A stretch of DNA of 64,000 bases. Source: Nonomuraea fuscirosea (GTDB lineage Bacteria; Actinomycetota; Actinomycetes; Streptosporangiales; Streptosporangiaceae). Made by a program: the position numbers and the translations under genes. The notes beneath the pieces were generated by a model that saw only the letters and a program-made list of their open reading frames with translations, was not told the origin of the DNA and made no database searches. The DNA lies in assembly GCF_003001935.1 (NCBI RefSeq), contig NZ_PVNG01000031.1:91251-155250 (forward strand), in the 5' to 3' direction. Positions 1-7,919 of the stretch are shown here, in pieces; the first letter of the stretch is position 1, and every line of letters begins with the position of its first letter.

Positions 1-152
1 CCCGTCTCGATGTGAGCCGCCATCGAGACGTGTGCCGGGAAGTCGGCGGTGTCCAGAGTGACGACGGGAACCCCGCGGCCGGTCAGCTCGGCCGCGACGC
101 GTTCGGCCGCGGTGTCGGCGTCGTCAGTGATGATCAGGACGGTGTGCGTCAC
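1..152 (-). CDS. tgmB: ATP-grasp ribosomal peptide maturase, N-terminal fragment (cut by window edge)
   Basis: Only the first 50 codons are in the window. The protein would begin VTHTVLIITDDADTAAERVA and continue with a segment ending LDTADFPAHVS. This N-terminal pattern (a short strand, then Asp/Thr-rich helix, then xxxLDxADFP) is what I know from the SAV_5884-type ATP-grasp maturases that form ester or amide macrocycles in graspetides. The GTG start lies one base beyond the TGA stop of the precursor gene, so the two are almost certainly translationally coupled. The catalytic ATP-grasp core lies outside the window, so the assignment rests on the N-terminus and on the neighbouring precursor. 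Confidence 0.8.
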   Translation of the reverse strand, partial: MTHTVLIITDDADTAAERVAAELTGRGVPVVTLDTADFPAHVSMAAHIET

Positions 153-153
153 G

Positions 154-450
154 TCAGTCCTTGACCTTCTCCTCGTTGGGGCCGTTCCCGTCACTGGTCG
201 TCTCGCTGGACTCGTTGCTGCCGTTGCCTCCGTGGTTCCCGGAGGCGACCGGTGTCGGCGCGACGAGGTGACGCAGGCCCCACGGCCGCGCTTCACCGGC
301 CGGGGTGCCGACGGCCGACAGGATGTGCTTGGTCGGCGACATGGGGAAGAAGTCGCCGGCCCGGAAGGGGGTTCCGCGCGATTCTCCGTCCGGGGAGTGG
401 GTGATGAGGTCGAGGGCCGACTGGTCGTCTCGCCTGGTGCTCGTAAGCAT
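154..450 (-). CDS. tgmA: Putative ATP-grasp-modified RiPP (graspetide) precursor
   Basis: A 98-residue peptide. The ATG at 450 is preceded by a strong ribosome binding site (AAGGAGGA, 8 bases upstream). The middle part (GESRGTPFRAGDFFPMSPTK followed by a PWGLRHL segment) resembles the leader of the TgmA/SAV_5885-type precursors. The C-terminal third is Gly/Asn/Ser rich and carries closely spaced hydroxyl and acidic residues (SNESSETTSD, then EEKVKD), which would be the donors and acceptors for ester crosslinks made by the adjacent maturase. It sits directly upstream of the tgmB fragment on the same strand. The number and pattern of crosslinks cannot be read from the sequence. Confidence 0.8.
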   Translation of the reverse strand: MLTSTRRDDQSALDLITHSPDGESRGTPFRAGDFFPMSPTKHILSAVGTPAGEARPWGLRHLVAPTPVASGNHGGNGSNESSETTSDGNGPNEEKVKD

Positions 451-575
451 CGAACTGATCCTCCTTGTGCGGGTATGCAGGTATTTCCGGACAGTGCTTC
501 TCTCCTGGCGCCAGGGGGCCGTGGCGTCAGGAGTAGGGGAGGTTTTCGGTGACCGCCTGGAGCGGTGGCGGCGGC

Positions 576-863
576 TTATCTCACTTGCCCGCTGATGAGC
601 CGGCACCACAGCGTTTCCGCCTCGCCGACCTTCACCCGCGGGCTCTCCTCGATGACCCACGGCTCGACGGACCGGTCGTACCGCCGGATGAACCCCGTCC
701 CTCCGGCCCGGCAGTCCTCAAAGACCAGCGGCAAGCACTCGCAGGTGCATCTCCGGACATGAACTGGATCCGGACGACGCTCGACCGGCCTCCACTGGAG
801 CCGCACAGCGTCCGGACCGGGCGGAGCGGGGTGCGTGCGGTGGACATCGTCATCATCGGCCAC
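576..863 (-). CDS. Small hypothetical protein upstream of the RiPP genes
   Basis: A 95-residue reading frame with a GTG start and TAA stop. The C-terminal half (from CTCECLPLVFEDCR through GFIRRYDRSVEPWVIEESPR to the end) looks like a real folded protein and contains three cysteines in a CxCx(8)C pattern that could bind a metal. The N-terminal 38 residues are less convincing, so the true start may be downstream. It lies 125 bases upstream of the graspetide precursor on the same strand, so it could be co-transcribed with it. I do not recognise a named family and assign no function. Confidence 0.45.
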   Translation of the reverse strand: MADDDDVHRTHPAPPGPDAVRLQWRPVERRPDPVHVRRCTCECLPLVFEDCRAGGTGFIRRYDRSVEPWVIEESPRVKVGEAETLWCRLISGQVR

Positions 864-1145
864 AGGAACTCACCGTCCTTCCTGACGAGCGATCCCCACG
901 GCGCCCCGCGAAGATCGCTATCGATGAACAGGCGTTGGTGAGCGAGGAGCCATCTCAGTCGCTTCGCGCGCCTCCATAGGCGGCGACCTGGAGCGCACCA
1001 CACAAGCCGCAGCCGGAGGAGCTGGGGACTGGCGCTCACCAACGCCACACCGCTCAACCTAGCTTAACCTGTCCCATACTGTCTATAGACTTCTTAGCCA
1101 TGCCTGTTCTATGTCGGAAAGTCCACTAACACGTATGGTCGTCCT

Positions 1146-1373
1146 GTGATCGAGTGGGACCCCAGGCTCTACAAGTGGGAGCAGATAGCGAACGTCGTCG
1201 CAGAACGCATCGACGACGGCACCTATCCGCCGCTCACCTTGATCTCGGAGGTGAAGCTTCAGGAGGAGTTCGACGTCGCCCGCGTCACCGTACGCAAGGC
1301 GATGGAGGACCTCAGGGGCCGGGAACTGATCACCACCAAGCCCGGCAAGGGCTCCATAGTCGTGCCGAAGTAG
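1146..1373 (+). CDS. GntR-type winged-helix protein, DNA-binding domain only
   Basis: A 75-residue protein with a GTG start. Residues about 8-70 match a GntR winged helix: YKWEQIANVVAERIDDGTYP, then EVKLQEEFDVARVTVRKAME as the helix-turn-helix, then the wing ending TTKPGKGSIVV. Normal GntR regulators carry a further 100-170 residue effector domain; the stop after IVVPK ends this one right after the wing, as in the small stand-alone GntR proteins common in actinomycetes. It probably binds DNA as a dimer. It is divergent from the RiPP locus and could control it, but nothing in the sequence proves that. Confidence 0.85.
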   Translation: MIEWDPRLYKWEQIANVVAERIDDGTYPPLTLISEVKLQEEFDVARVTVRKAMEDLRGRELITTKPGKGSIVVPK

Positions 1374-1639
1374 GATTCCGGCCGCTGCTCAGAGGCGGCT
1401 TTGGTAGATCTTTTCCCATTGTTCGCGCTGACCGAGTTAGCGGCAGCGCTTCTCTGGCTTGGGGTTCACTCCCGGCAGAGCTGTCGATCACGCCTGCTTG
1501 AGCACTTGGCCTGCGAGGACGTCAGGTACGCTCGCTCCACCCACAGGCTTCCGGTTTAGACCTATCAGTCCTTCATCGTCACTTTTGTCATGGTCTGCAT
1601 GGTTGAATCCGGCCTCGTCCAGGGAGGTCCCCCGCTTCC

Positions 1640-3202
1640 ATGACGCCAGAGATCCAGAAGTTCATCGACTCGGCCTTTTTCTTGACCTCGTGGCATCAGA
1701 CTGCCGAGGCAGAACCTGGCGCCCTTACGCCCCTGACGCACTCCAGTCCGTACGTTGCCAAGGATCAGCAGGGCCACCGGCCTCCCGGCGATCAGGACGA
1801 TGCGGAGATCGGCGATTCGCAGGACCATGAGGACCATGCGGGCCCACCGGCGGGCGGACCTCACGATGGGCCGCATACCAATGCGAACGACTCCCAGGAT
1901 GCTCAAGGCGGCTACCAGAGCCCGCATGGGAGGGGCTCGGGGTCTCAAGAGCTGGGCCAAGGCTCTCCGGAGGAGCCGTACACCTCGCAGACCCCGGATC
2001 GAGGCGGCGACAGCCAGAGCGGTGGGAACCCGAACGGGTCTCATCAGGGTGGCTCGCATCACCACCAAGGAGGTGCCCACCCGTCGGCCGTGGCGACCCG
2101 GCCCGTGCCAGGGTCGACTCATGGCTCGGACGACACGCCGCCGTCCGAAAGCACGCCACCGTCCGAGACGCCAGAGGCCACTCCCACCTCAACGTCGGAC
2201 GGACCTGACGGCACGACTACGCCGCAACCTACTTCGGGCTCACCGACCCCCACTGCGACGTCGTCATCCACCCCGACCCCCACGACGTCGGACTCGTCCT
2301 CCCCCACCCCCACGACGTCCGAGTCCCCCTCAGCCACTCCCACCCCCACGGCATCCGAGTCAGCCTCACCCACTCCTACGGCATCCGACTCGTCATCGCC
2401 GACAGAGACCGCTACGGCCTCCGAAGCCCCCTCCCCAGTGGACACCGCCACGGCATCGGAGTCACCGGCCGCTTCGACCGGCGACGAAGCCGAGCCGTCT
2501 GCCACCTCCACTTCAGCAGTGGCAGAGGACACCTCTCCTTCGCCCGCGCCGGAGGCCGCAGTCGACGAGAGCACGGCGGCCACGCCGGAGGTCGAAGCCG
2601 ACGAGGGTGCCGCCGCCTCGCCGCCGGCGTCCAGCACCACCACTTCCAGCGCCGTCCCCGCGCACGTCAACACCGCGGCGTCCAGTCAGCAGTGGGGATT
2701 GTCCACCACGACGACGGTCACCTCGGCTGTGCTGCTCCTGCTCGCCCTGCTGGCCGGGCTCGCGGTGCTCGTCGCCAGGTCCCGGCGGACGCGCCTGGCC
2801 ACCCCGGAATACGTCGAACCCGTGCCTCCGGCTCCGGCTCCCCTCCCCGCCAGAGCTCCCGGGGAGGAGAACCCGTGGACGCGGCAACTTCTCGAAGCCC
2901 TCGACAACGTCATCGCCCTCGACAAACAGGACAGCGCGCCATCCGGTGCGGAAGATCCTCGTCCTGGAACCGATTCGCCTGCGCACGACTCCGGCGCCGA
3001 CCCTGAGGCGACCGCCGCCTGGAGCCCGCCGTTCAAGTCGTCCGCCTCGCCCGGGTCGCTGGAAGCCCTCTTCGAGCCTGCGGACGCGTCTCCACCTGAT
3101 GGCCTCGCCGAGGACGACTCCGAAGGCGAGCAGGTCAACGAACAGCCGGCCGGCGATGACGACGACACCAGGCCCGGGAGCACTGGCGACTCCACTCCGT
3201 AG
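1640..3202 (+). CDS. Ser/Thr/Pro-rich low-complexity protein with one membrane segment
   Basis: A 520-residue frame. Residues about 45-160 are rich in His, Gln, Asp and Gly; residues about 165-300 are a degenerate TPT/TSES/TASDSSSP stalk; a clear membrane segment (TVTSAVLLLLALLAGLAVLV) lies at about 359-380, followed by Arg-rich stop-transfer residues and an acidic Pro-rich tail of about 130 residues. A region like this could span the cell wall with the tail in the cytoplasm. Oddities: there is no N-terminal signal peptide, so the stalk would need N-out insertion or the true start is misplaced. The opposite strand of the first 500 bases is also open, but there the codon bias is weaker. No family recognised. 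Confidence 0.55.
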   Translation: MTPEIQKFIDSAFFLTSWHQTAEAEPGALTPLTHSSPYVAKDQQGHRPPGDQDDAEIGDSQDHEDHAGPPAGGPHDGPHTNANDSQDAQGGYQSPHGRGSGSQELGQGSPEEPYTSQTPDRGGDSQSGGNPNGSHQGGSHHHQGGAHPSAVATRPVPGSTHGSDDTPPSESTPPSETPEATPTSTSDGPDGTTTPQPTSGSPTPTATSSSTPTPTTSDSSSPTPTTSESPSATPTPTASESASPTPTASDSSSPTETATASEAPSPVDTATASESPAASTGDEAEPSATSTSAVAEDTSPSPAPEAAVDESTAATPEVEADEGAAASPPASSTTTSSAVPAHVNTAASSQQWGLSTTTTVTSAVLLLLALLAGLAVLVARSRRTRLATPEYVEPVPPAPAPLPARAPGEENPWTRQLLEALDNVIALDKQDSAPSGAEDPRPGTDSPAHDSGADPEATAAWSPPFKSSASPGSLEALFEPADASPPDGLAEDDSEGEQVNEQPAGDDDDTRPGSTGDSTP

Positions 3203-3332
3203 TCCTGCGGCCGAGGTAACCAACCGAGGACGCCGGGGTGAACGTCCTGCTCTGGCGCCCCGCTCACGTCGAGCTGGGGTGCACGACTCATCTGGCCGAC
3301 CTCTGGACACCTCAGCCCGGACGGAGGCCGGG

Positions 3333-3977
3333 TCAGTGGAGGGAGCCGCCGGTTTCCTTCAGGTCTGAGGTCGTGGTGGCCGCCGCGGACACGATCGCGG
3401 TCAGGGCCTGCGCTATCGACCCGACGGGCATCGACGGCTTGTCGCCGTCCGGGACCTGTTCGGGCAGGTACGGGACGTGGACGAAGCCTCCGCGTACCCC
3501 TGGCCGGCCGGACGCGATGAGGTGCATCAGGCCGTAGAAGACGTGGTTGCAGACGAACGTGCCCGCCGTGTGCGAGACGGACGCCGGCAGGCCGGCCTCG
3601 CGGACGGCCGCCACGCAGGCCTTCACCGGGAGGGTGGAGAAGTACGCCGCCGGGCCGTCCGCGACGACGGGCTCGTCCACGGGCTGGGTGCCCTTGTTGT
3701 CGGGGATGCGGGCGTCGTCGAGGTTGATGGCGATGCGTTCGACCGAGATGCCCGGCCTTCCACCCGCCTGGCCGACGCAGATGACGACGTCGGCGCCGGA
3801 CTCCTCTACGGCCGCGCGCAGCCGGGCGATGGCGTCGTGGAAGACCACCGGCAGCATCGCCGTCGTGAGCGATGACCCGTCCGGCGGGGTGGTCGCGACG
3901 CGCTGCACCGCCTGCCACGACGGGTTGACGCCGGCGCCGTCGAAGGGCTCGAATCCGGTGAGCAGGACGTGGGTCAT
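3333..3977 (-). CDS. pcp: Pyroglutamyl-peptidase I (peptidase C15)
   Basis: A 214-residue cytoplasmic cysteine peptidase that removes N-terminal pyroglutamate from peptides. The family landmarks are all visible: the N-terminal VLLTGFEPFDGAGVNPSW, catalytic Glu80 in SVERIAIN, Cys143 in GTFVCNHVFY and His167 in GGFVHVPYLPEQ. Length is normal for the family. The ATG at 3977 is chosen because GAGAGGAAA lies just upstream and the product then starts exactly at the conserved MTHVLLTGFEPF. It lies 29 bases downstream of the RraA-like gene on the same strand, so the two probably form an operon. Confidence 0.95.
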   Translation of the reverse strand: MTHVLLTGFEPFDGAGVNPSWQAVQRVATTPPDGSSLTTAMLPVVFHDAIARLRAAVEESGADVVICVGQAGGRPGISVERIAINLDDARIPDNKGTQPVDEPVVADGPAAYFSTLPVKACVAAVREAGLPASVSHTAGTFVCNHVFYGLMHLIASGRPGVRGGFVHVPYLPEQVPDGDKPSMPVGSIAQALTAIVSAAATTTSDLKETGGSLH

Positions 3978-4006
3978 GGGTTTCCTCTCGTACGCCTGTG
4001 TCATGG

Positions 4007-4477
4007 TCAGGCGCGGGTCACGAGGATGCCGTCGTCGTCGCTGAACAGTTCGGCTCCGGAGCGGAAGGTGGCGCCGCCGAAAGTGACCGGGACGTCGCGT
4101 TCGCCGGCTCCCGTTTTGGCGCTCTTGCGGGGGTTGGAGCCCAGTGCCTTGATGCCCAGGTCCAGTTCACGCAGGGCGGCGACGTCTCGTACCGCACCGT
4201 TGATGATCACACCCGCCCAGCCGTTGGTGACGGCGAGGCCCGCGATGACGTCGCCCATGAGGGCGGTGTGCAGGGAGCCGCCGCCGTCGACCACCAGGAC
4301 GCGTCCCTCGCCGGGCTGCTCCAGAGCCGACCTGAGCAGGACGTTGTCCTCATGGCAGCGGACGGTGGCGACCGTGCCGGAGAAGGCGCGGCGGCCGCCG
4401 TACTGGGAGAGCTGGAGGTCGCAGGAGTCGAACTGCTCGCCCCGCTCGTCGTAGAGGTCTGCGGTCACAATGGTCAC
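4007..4477 (-). CDS. rraA: RraA-like protein (RNase E inhibitor / HMG aldolase superfamily)
   Basis: A 156-residue protein starting at a GTG preceded by GAAAGG. It has the RraA fold signature: TADLYDERG near the start, the GDVIAGLAVTNGWAGVIING stretch, then GAVRDVAALRELDLGIKALG and a VTFGGATF strand. E. coli RraA inhibits RNase E; many homologues are 4-hydroxy-4-methyl-2-oxoglutarate or oxaloacetate-type aldolases instead, and the two functions cannot be told apart from sequence alone. The gene lies 29 bases upstream of pcp in the same direction. Confidence 0.9.
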   Translation of the reverse strand: MTIVTADLYDERGEQFDSCDLQLSQYGGRRAFSGTVATVRCHEDNVLLRSALEQPGEGRVLVVDGGGSLHTALMGDVIAGLAVTNGWAGVIINGAVRDVAALRELDLGIKALGSNPRKSAKTGAGERDVPVTFGGATFRSGAELFSDDDGILVTRA

Positions 4478-4631
4478 GGCGCGGCCTTTCAGCACGGGTT
4501 GAAGCAGTCTGGTGAGTGACCGTATCGGCTCAGCGATCCGAGGCCGGGACCGGGCAGGCCGTCGTACGCGATGCGGCAGGTGGCGCGGTGCGGTCTGAGC
4601 GCTCCGGCCACCCACCGCAGGAGCTCGTCAG

Positions 4632-6296
4632 CTATTCCTGCTGCTCCAGGACCGTGACGTCGCGTTCGACCCAGGTTCCCCGATGGGAGGTGTCGCCTTC
4701 CCACTCGACGGCGTAGGTGTACTCACCCGGCCCGGTGGGGGTGTCGGTGAAGCTGAAAGAGCCGTCAGGAGCGGGCGTCAGCTCGAACAGCTGGGTCAGG
4801 TCGGCGCGGGCGAGCGCGCGGTGCACCTTGAGCGTGGTGGTCGACGGGAAGACCCGGTCGCCGGCCTTCAGCACGCCGCTGAACTGGAGTTGTTCGCCGA
4901 CGGACCCTTCTGACGGGCCGGACAGGGTCAGCGACGAAGGGGGCAGAGTGATGGATATGGTCCTGTGGGCCTTGCTCCATCGGTGATCTGTGCTGCCGTT
5001 CCAGAGCACGTCATACGTGACCTTGGTGGGCGGTTGTGTGTCTGTGATGGTGAACGTTCCATCTGCCGCGGTCGTCACATCCGGAAGTGGTGTCACAGGA
5101 CTGCCGCTTATAGGCGACCTACGGGTCACGGTGAGCGTCTGTACGCCAGGGGCCGAACCGTCGCTCAGCGTGAGGCGTCCTGTCAGGGTGAACTCCTCGT
5201 ACGCGGTCGCCCTGGACGGCCCCGTCAAGGTCAGCTTGGACGATGGGAGGGTCACCCCGTGCAGCCGCCACAGCCGGAGCCGCTTGTCATTGTTTCCCCG
5301 CAGCACGCCGAAGACGTCGGCCCCGGAGAAGGCGAGACTCCCGAGGGAATGGGCCGCCGGTGGGGTGGTCTGGTGCAGCGTCGTCGCCGTGGGAGTGCCG
5401 TACAGGGTGAAGGCGCTCTTCCAGCCGCCTGCGATGTGGGCGCCGTCCGGGCTGATCGCGACGGCCGCCGGGGAGTCTGCCGCTTCCGTGGCGTAGTCGC
5501 GGACCTTGGCCAGGCTGGTGGTGTCCCAGGCGGCGAGCTGGTGGGTGTCGGCAGCCACGGAGATGACGGTCGAGCCGTCGGGCGTCAGCGCGAGGCCGTT
5601 CGGGAGACCCTGGTCGTTCGGGTGGCTCTCGATTGTGCCGCGCAGGGTGGCGGGGGTGTCGCTGACGTCGTATATCAGCAGGTCGGACGACTCGGCGGAG
5701 GTGTTGGCCACCGCCAGTGTGTCCCCTGCGACGGCGACCCGGGGTGCGTCGAACGTGTCGGCGTCGATGGGGACGGGCACCGGCACCGGCGCTGACAGGT
5801 CGAGACCGATGACGCCGCCTCCGGTCTCGCGGTAGCAGCCGTGGCCGACCCACAACCGGCTGCCGGACAGCGACAGGTTCACCGGGCACGGGTAGGCGGT
5901 CAGGTCGATGCGCCGGATGATGGTGAGGTCGGCGGTGTCGACTTCGGCCACCTGGTGCGAACCGCCCAGCGCGGCGTACAGGCGGGTGCCCTCGGGGCTC
6001 AGGGCCAGGCCGGCCGCGGCGGACAGACCGGTGATGCTGCCGGTGAGCACGCCCCGGGTGTCCGCGACGATGATCCGGGTGTTCGCGGAGACGAAGACCT
6101 TGCCGCCGCCAGCGGCTACGACACCGCTTCGCGATGCGACGGACGGCATGAGCACGCCGAGGTCGGTCGTGGAGTCGGCGGCTGAGGCGGCCGGCGCGAG
6201 TGAGGTGAGCAGGCCGGCCGCCACGGCTAAGGCTCCGCTGAGGGCGAGCAGGCGGCGCGTCACTGATGAGCCGGCACCGCGTTTCGGTAAGCGCAC
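4632..6296 (-). CDS. Secreted YncE-like beta-propeller protein with two Ig-like domains
   Basis: A 554-residue exported protein. A signal peptide is visible (RRLLALSGALAVAAGLLTSL, cleavage near APAASAAD). Residues about 45-340 form a propeller-like region with repeated LALSPEGTRLYAA, LALTPDGSTVISV and VAISPDGAHIAGG motifs. The C-terminal 200 residues contain two similar Ig-like repeats, each beginning SSxLTLxGPS and each ending in a DGxFxxTDTxxx strand. I prefer the GTG start at 6296 because AGGAGG lies just upstream; an in-frame ATG lies ten codons further up. It is probably a surface protein that binds a ligand; the ligand is unknown. Confidence 0.9.
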   Translation of the reverse strand: MRLPKRGAGSSVTRRLLALSGALAVAAGLLTSLAPAASAADSTTDLGVLMPSVASRSGVVAAGGGKVFVSANTRIIVADTRGVLTGSITGLSAAAGLALSPEGTRLYAALGGSHQVAEVDTADLTIIRRIDLTAYPCPVNLSLSGSRLWVGHGCYRETGGGVIGLDLSAPVPVPVPIDADTFDAPRVAVAGDTLAVANTSAESSDLLIYDVSDTPATLRGTIESHPNDQGLPNGLALTPDGSTVISVAADTHQLAAWDTTSLAKVRDYATEAADSPAAVAISPDGAHIAGGWKSAFTLYGTPTATTLHQTTPPAAHSLGSLAFSGADVFGVLRGNNDKRLRLWRLHGVTLPSSKLTLTGPSRATAYEEFTLTGRLTLSDGSAPGVQTLTVTRRSPISGSPVTPLPDVTTAADGTFTITDTQPPTKVTYDVLWNGSTDHRWSKAHRTISITLPPSSLTLSGPSEGSVGEQLQFSGVLKAGDRVFPSTTTLKVHRALARADLTQLFELTPAPDGSFSFTDTPTGPGEYTYAVEWEGDTSHRGTWVERDVTVLEQQE

Positions 6297-6427
6297 GTGT
6301 CCTCCTGGAAGTGCGTATGGGAACATGAGTTCGATGCAATGCGATCATGAAGGCGGGGGCTCCAGGAGTCAAGCCCCGGCCATGGCGTCGGCTCAATCGC
6401 GAGTGGGGGCAGGCCGGGGGCGCGTCG

Positions 6428-7057
6428 TCAGAGGTTCAGGAGTTCGCGGGGCAGGGCTTCGGCCCACCAGCGTTCGACGCGGTCCGGGGGCCAGCCGCGT
6501 TCGGCGGTGAGGGTGGTGTAGACGTCGATGTTGCAGATGGCCGCGTAGATGTCGGCGGCGGTCGGCACGTCCAGGCCCGGGCGGAGGGTGCCGGCCGACC
6601 ACGAGGAGAACACCGCCACGCGGGTCTCGGCGGCGCGGGCGCGGCTGTCGCGGTAGAGGGCGGCCAGTTCGGGTTCCGTACGGGCGGCTTCGCGGAGCGG
6701 GACGATGATGTCTCCGGCGTCTTCGTACAGCCGCCGGTCGAAGGCCGCCATCACGGCCAACTGCTGCTCGGGCGTGGCCCCCGGGGCCTCCAGTTCGGCG
6801 AGTTGGCGCGAGGGGTCGGCGGACAGGCCGACGGCGTCCGCCAGGGCCCGGGTCAGGCCGGCCTTGTTGCCGTACACCGAGTAGACCGTCGGCACGGAGA
6901 CGCCCGCCTCGCGTGCGACGTCGCGTACCGTCGTCGCCGTCCACCCGCGCGCGACGAAGAGGCGGCGCGCGGCCTGGGCGATCTCGGCGCGGGTCTCCAT
7001 CGCCTGCGCCGTACGGCGCAGCGAGTCGTAGCGGCGACGGGTCCCCTCTGCGCTCAT
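6428..7057 (-). CDS. TetR family transcriptional regulator
   Basis: A 209-residue regulator. The N-terminal helix-turn-helix is clear (TTVRDVAREAGVSVPTVYSVY followed by GNKAGL); the C-terminal two thirds form the ligand-binding region, which does not point to a ligand. The gene starts 11 bases after the stop of a membrane protein gene on the same strand, so both are read from the promoter at about 7740-7790, which carries an inverted repeat (separate entry). This arrangement suggests autoregulation and that the membrane protein handles or responds to the effector. Confidence 0.93.
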   Translation of the reverse strand: MSAEGTRRRYDSLRRTAQAMETRAEIAQAARRLFVARGWTATTVRDVAREAGVSVPTVYSVYGNKAGLTRALADAVGLSADPSRQLAELEAPGATPEQQLAVMAAFDRRLYEDAGDIIVPLREAARTEPELAALYRDSRARAAETRVAVFSSWSAGTLRPGLDVPTAADIYAAICNIDVYTTLTAERGWPPDRVERWWAEALPRELLNL

Positions 7058-7068
7058 GCTGAGTGACG

Positions 7069-7719
7069 CTATCGCAGCAGCAGGGAGACGCTGTAGGCGA
7101 CGATCCAGGTGATCCAGCCCAGCCAGCCGATCAGCCCGGCCAGCCCGAGACGGTTGCCGCCTTCGACGTTGTACGGGGCGGCGAGCGCGGACAGCAGGAG
7201 CAGGGCGGCGCTGACGTATCCCAGGCCCGCCTGCCAGACGGGGACGAGGCCGGCGCTGACCCCGGCGGCGGTGAAGCCGAGCAGGGCCATGGCCAGGAAT
7301 GCCTGGTTGAAGCCGAACAGTACGTTGCTCATCCCCCACAGGCCGGCCATCTCGCCGCGTCCGTGGCGGGCGGCCGTTGCCATGCCGAAGCGCAGTGCCT
7401 CGACGCAGGTGAACGTGGCGTTCTGCAGCAGCACGCCGGCGAAGCCCACCAGCGCCCACGCGCCCTGATCTCCGTTTCCGCGCCACAGCACGGAGAGGAG
7501 TCCGGCGGCGAAGAGCGTGAGGCACAGCCAGGTCAGCGGCACGAGCACCGACGGCTTCTTCAGGGCGTCCGCGATTCCGTTGTACGAGTCGGTGGTCGCG
7601 TCCAGACCCTTGCCGGAGGTCGGGAGGGGGAGGCCGGAGCGGAGGTAGATGGCGTTGATGACGACTCCTACGAGCACGAACCCGATCCCGCCGAGCCCTC
7701 CCAGAACGGTGAACTCCAT
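7069..7719 (-). CDS. Integral membrane protein, first gene of the TetR operon
   Basis: A 216-residue hydrophobic protein with about six predicted membrane segments, starting with MEFTVLGGLGGIGFVLVGVV and ending with a segment GWITWIVAYSVSLLLR. The ATG at 7719 has AGAGGAG at good spacing. I do not recognise a substrate or a named family. It precedes the tetR gene by 11 bases, so it is likely the main target of that repressor. Confidence 0.85.
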   Translation of the reverse strand: MEFTVLGGLGGIGFVLVGVVINAIYLRSGLPLPTSGKGLDATTDSYNGIADALKKPSVLVPLTWLCLTLFAAGLLSVLWRGNGDQGAWALVGFAGVLLQNATFTCVEALRFGMATAARHGRGEMAGLWGMSNVLFGFNQAFLAMALLGFTAAGVSAGLVPVWQAGLGYVSAALLLLSALAAPYNVEGGNRLGLAGLIGWLGWITWIVAYSVSLLLR

Positions 7720-7741
7720 GCCGGCACTCCTCTGCTGTTTT

Positions 7742-7782
7742 GAGTTAACGCTCCTTATAATCAATATATAGTACGTCAACTC
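7742..7782. promoter_or_regulatory. Inverted repeat and AT-rich promoter of the membrane protein/TetR operon
   Basis: GAGTTAACG (7742-7750) and CGTCAACTC (7774-7782) are inverted copies with one mismatch, separated by 23 bases of very AT-rich sequence (TTATAATCAATATATAG) that stands out from the GC-rich surroundings. Read toward the operon it contains TTGACG followed by a TATAAG element about 14 bases later, which is a somewhat short promoter spacing. The repeat flanks the likely promoter, as expected for an operator of the TetR protein encoded two genes downstream. Confidence 0.6.
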
Positions 7783-7919
7783 GCTCGGAGGGAGACGAGT
7801 TTGCACCCTGGCGGTGGGCAGGAGGGCGAGCCGCGATGGGCGGGGCTGTGGATCGAGCGGCAGTAAGTCCCCGCGCGGCGGGAGGGAGGTTCCGTCGCGC
7901 GGGGGGGTTCGTCGGCCGG

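Noticed and set aside
1565..2122. A hydrophobic Arg-rich frame on the minus strand that looks like a membrane protein
   Set aside because: Its hydrophobicity is the mirror of GAC/CAG/CAT-rich codons on the + strand; third-position G/C is weaker and there is no good ribosome binding site. It is kept only as a doubt about the + strand N-terminus.
1755..3368. A 537-residue Arg/Pro-rich frame on the + strand
   Set aside because: Frame-shifted shadow of the Ser/Thr/Pro-rich gene; composition typical of an off-frame reading of GC-rich DNA.
6340..6385. GGGGCT...AGCCCC short inverted repeat as a terminator
   Set aside because: Only a six-base stem and no supporting context; frequent by chance in DNA this GC-rich.
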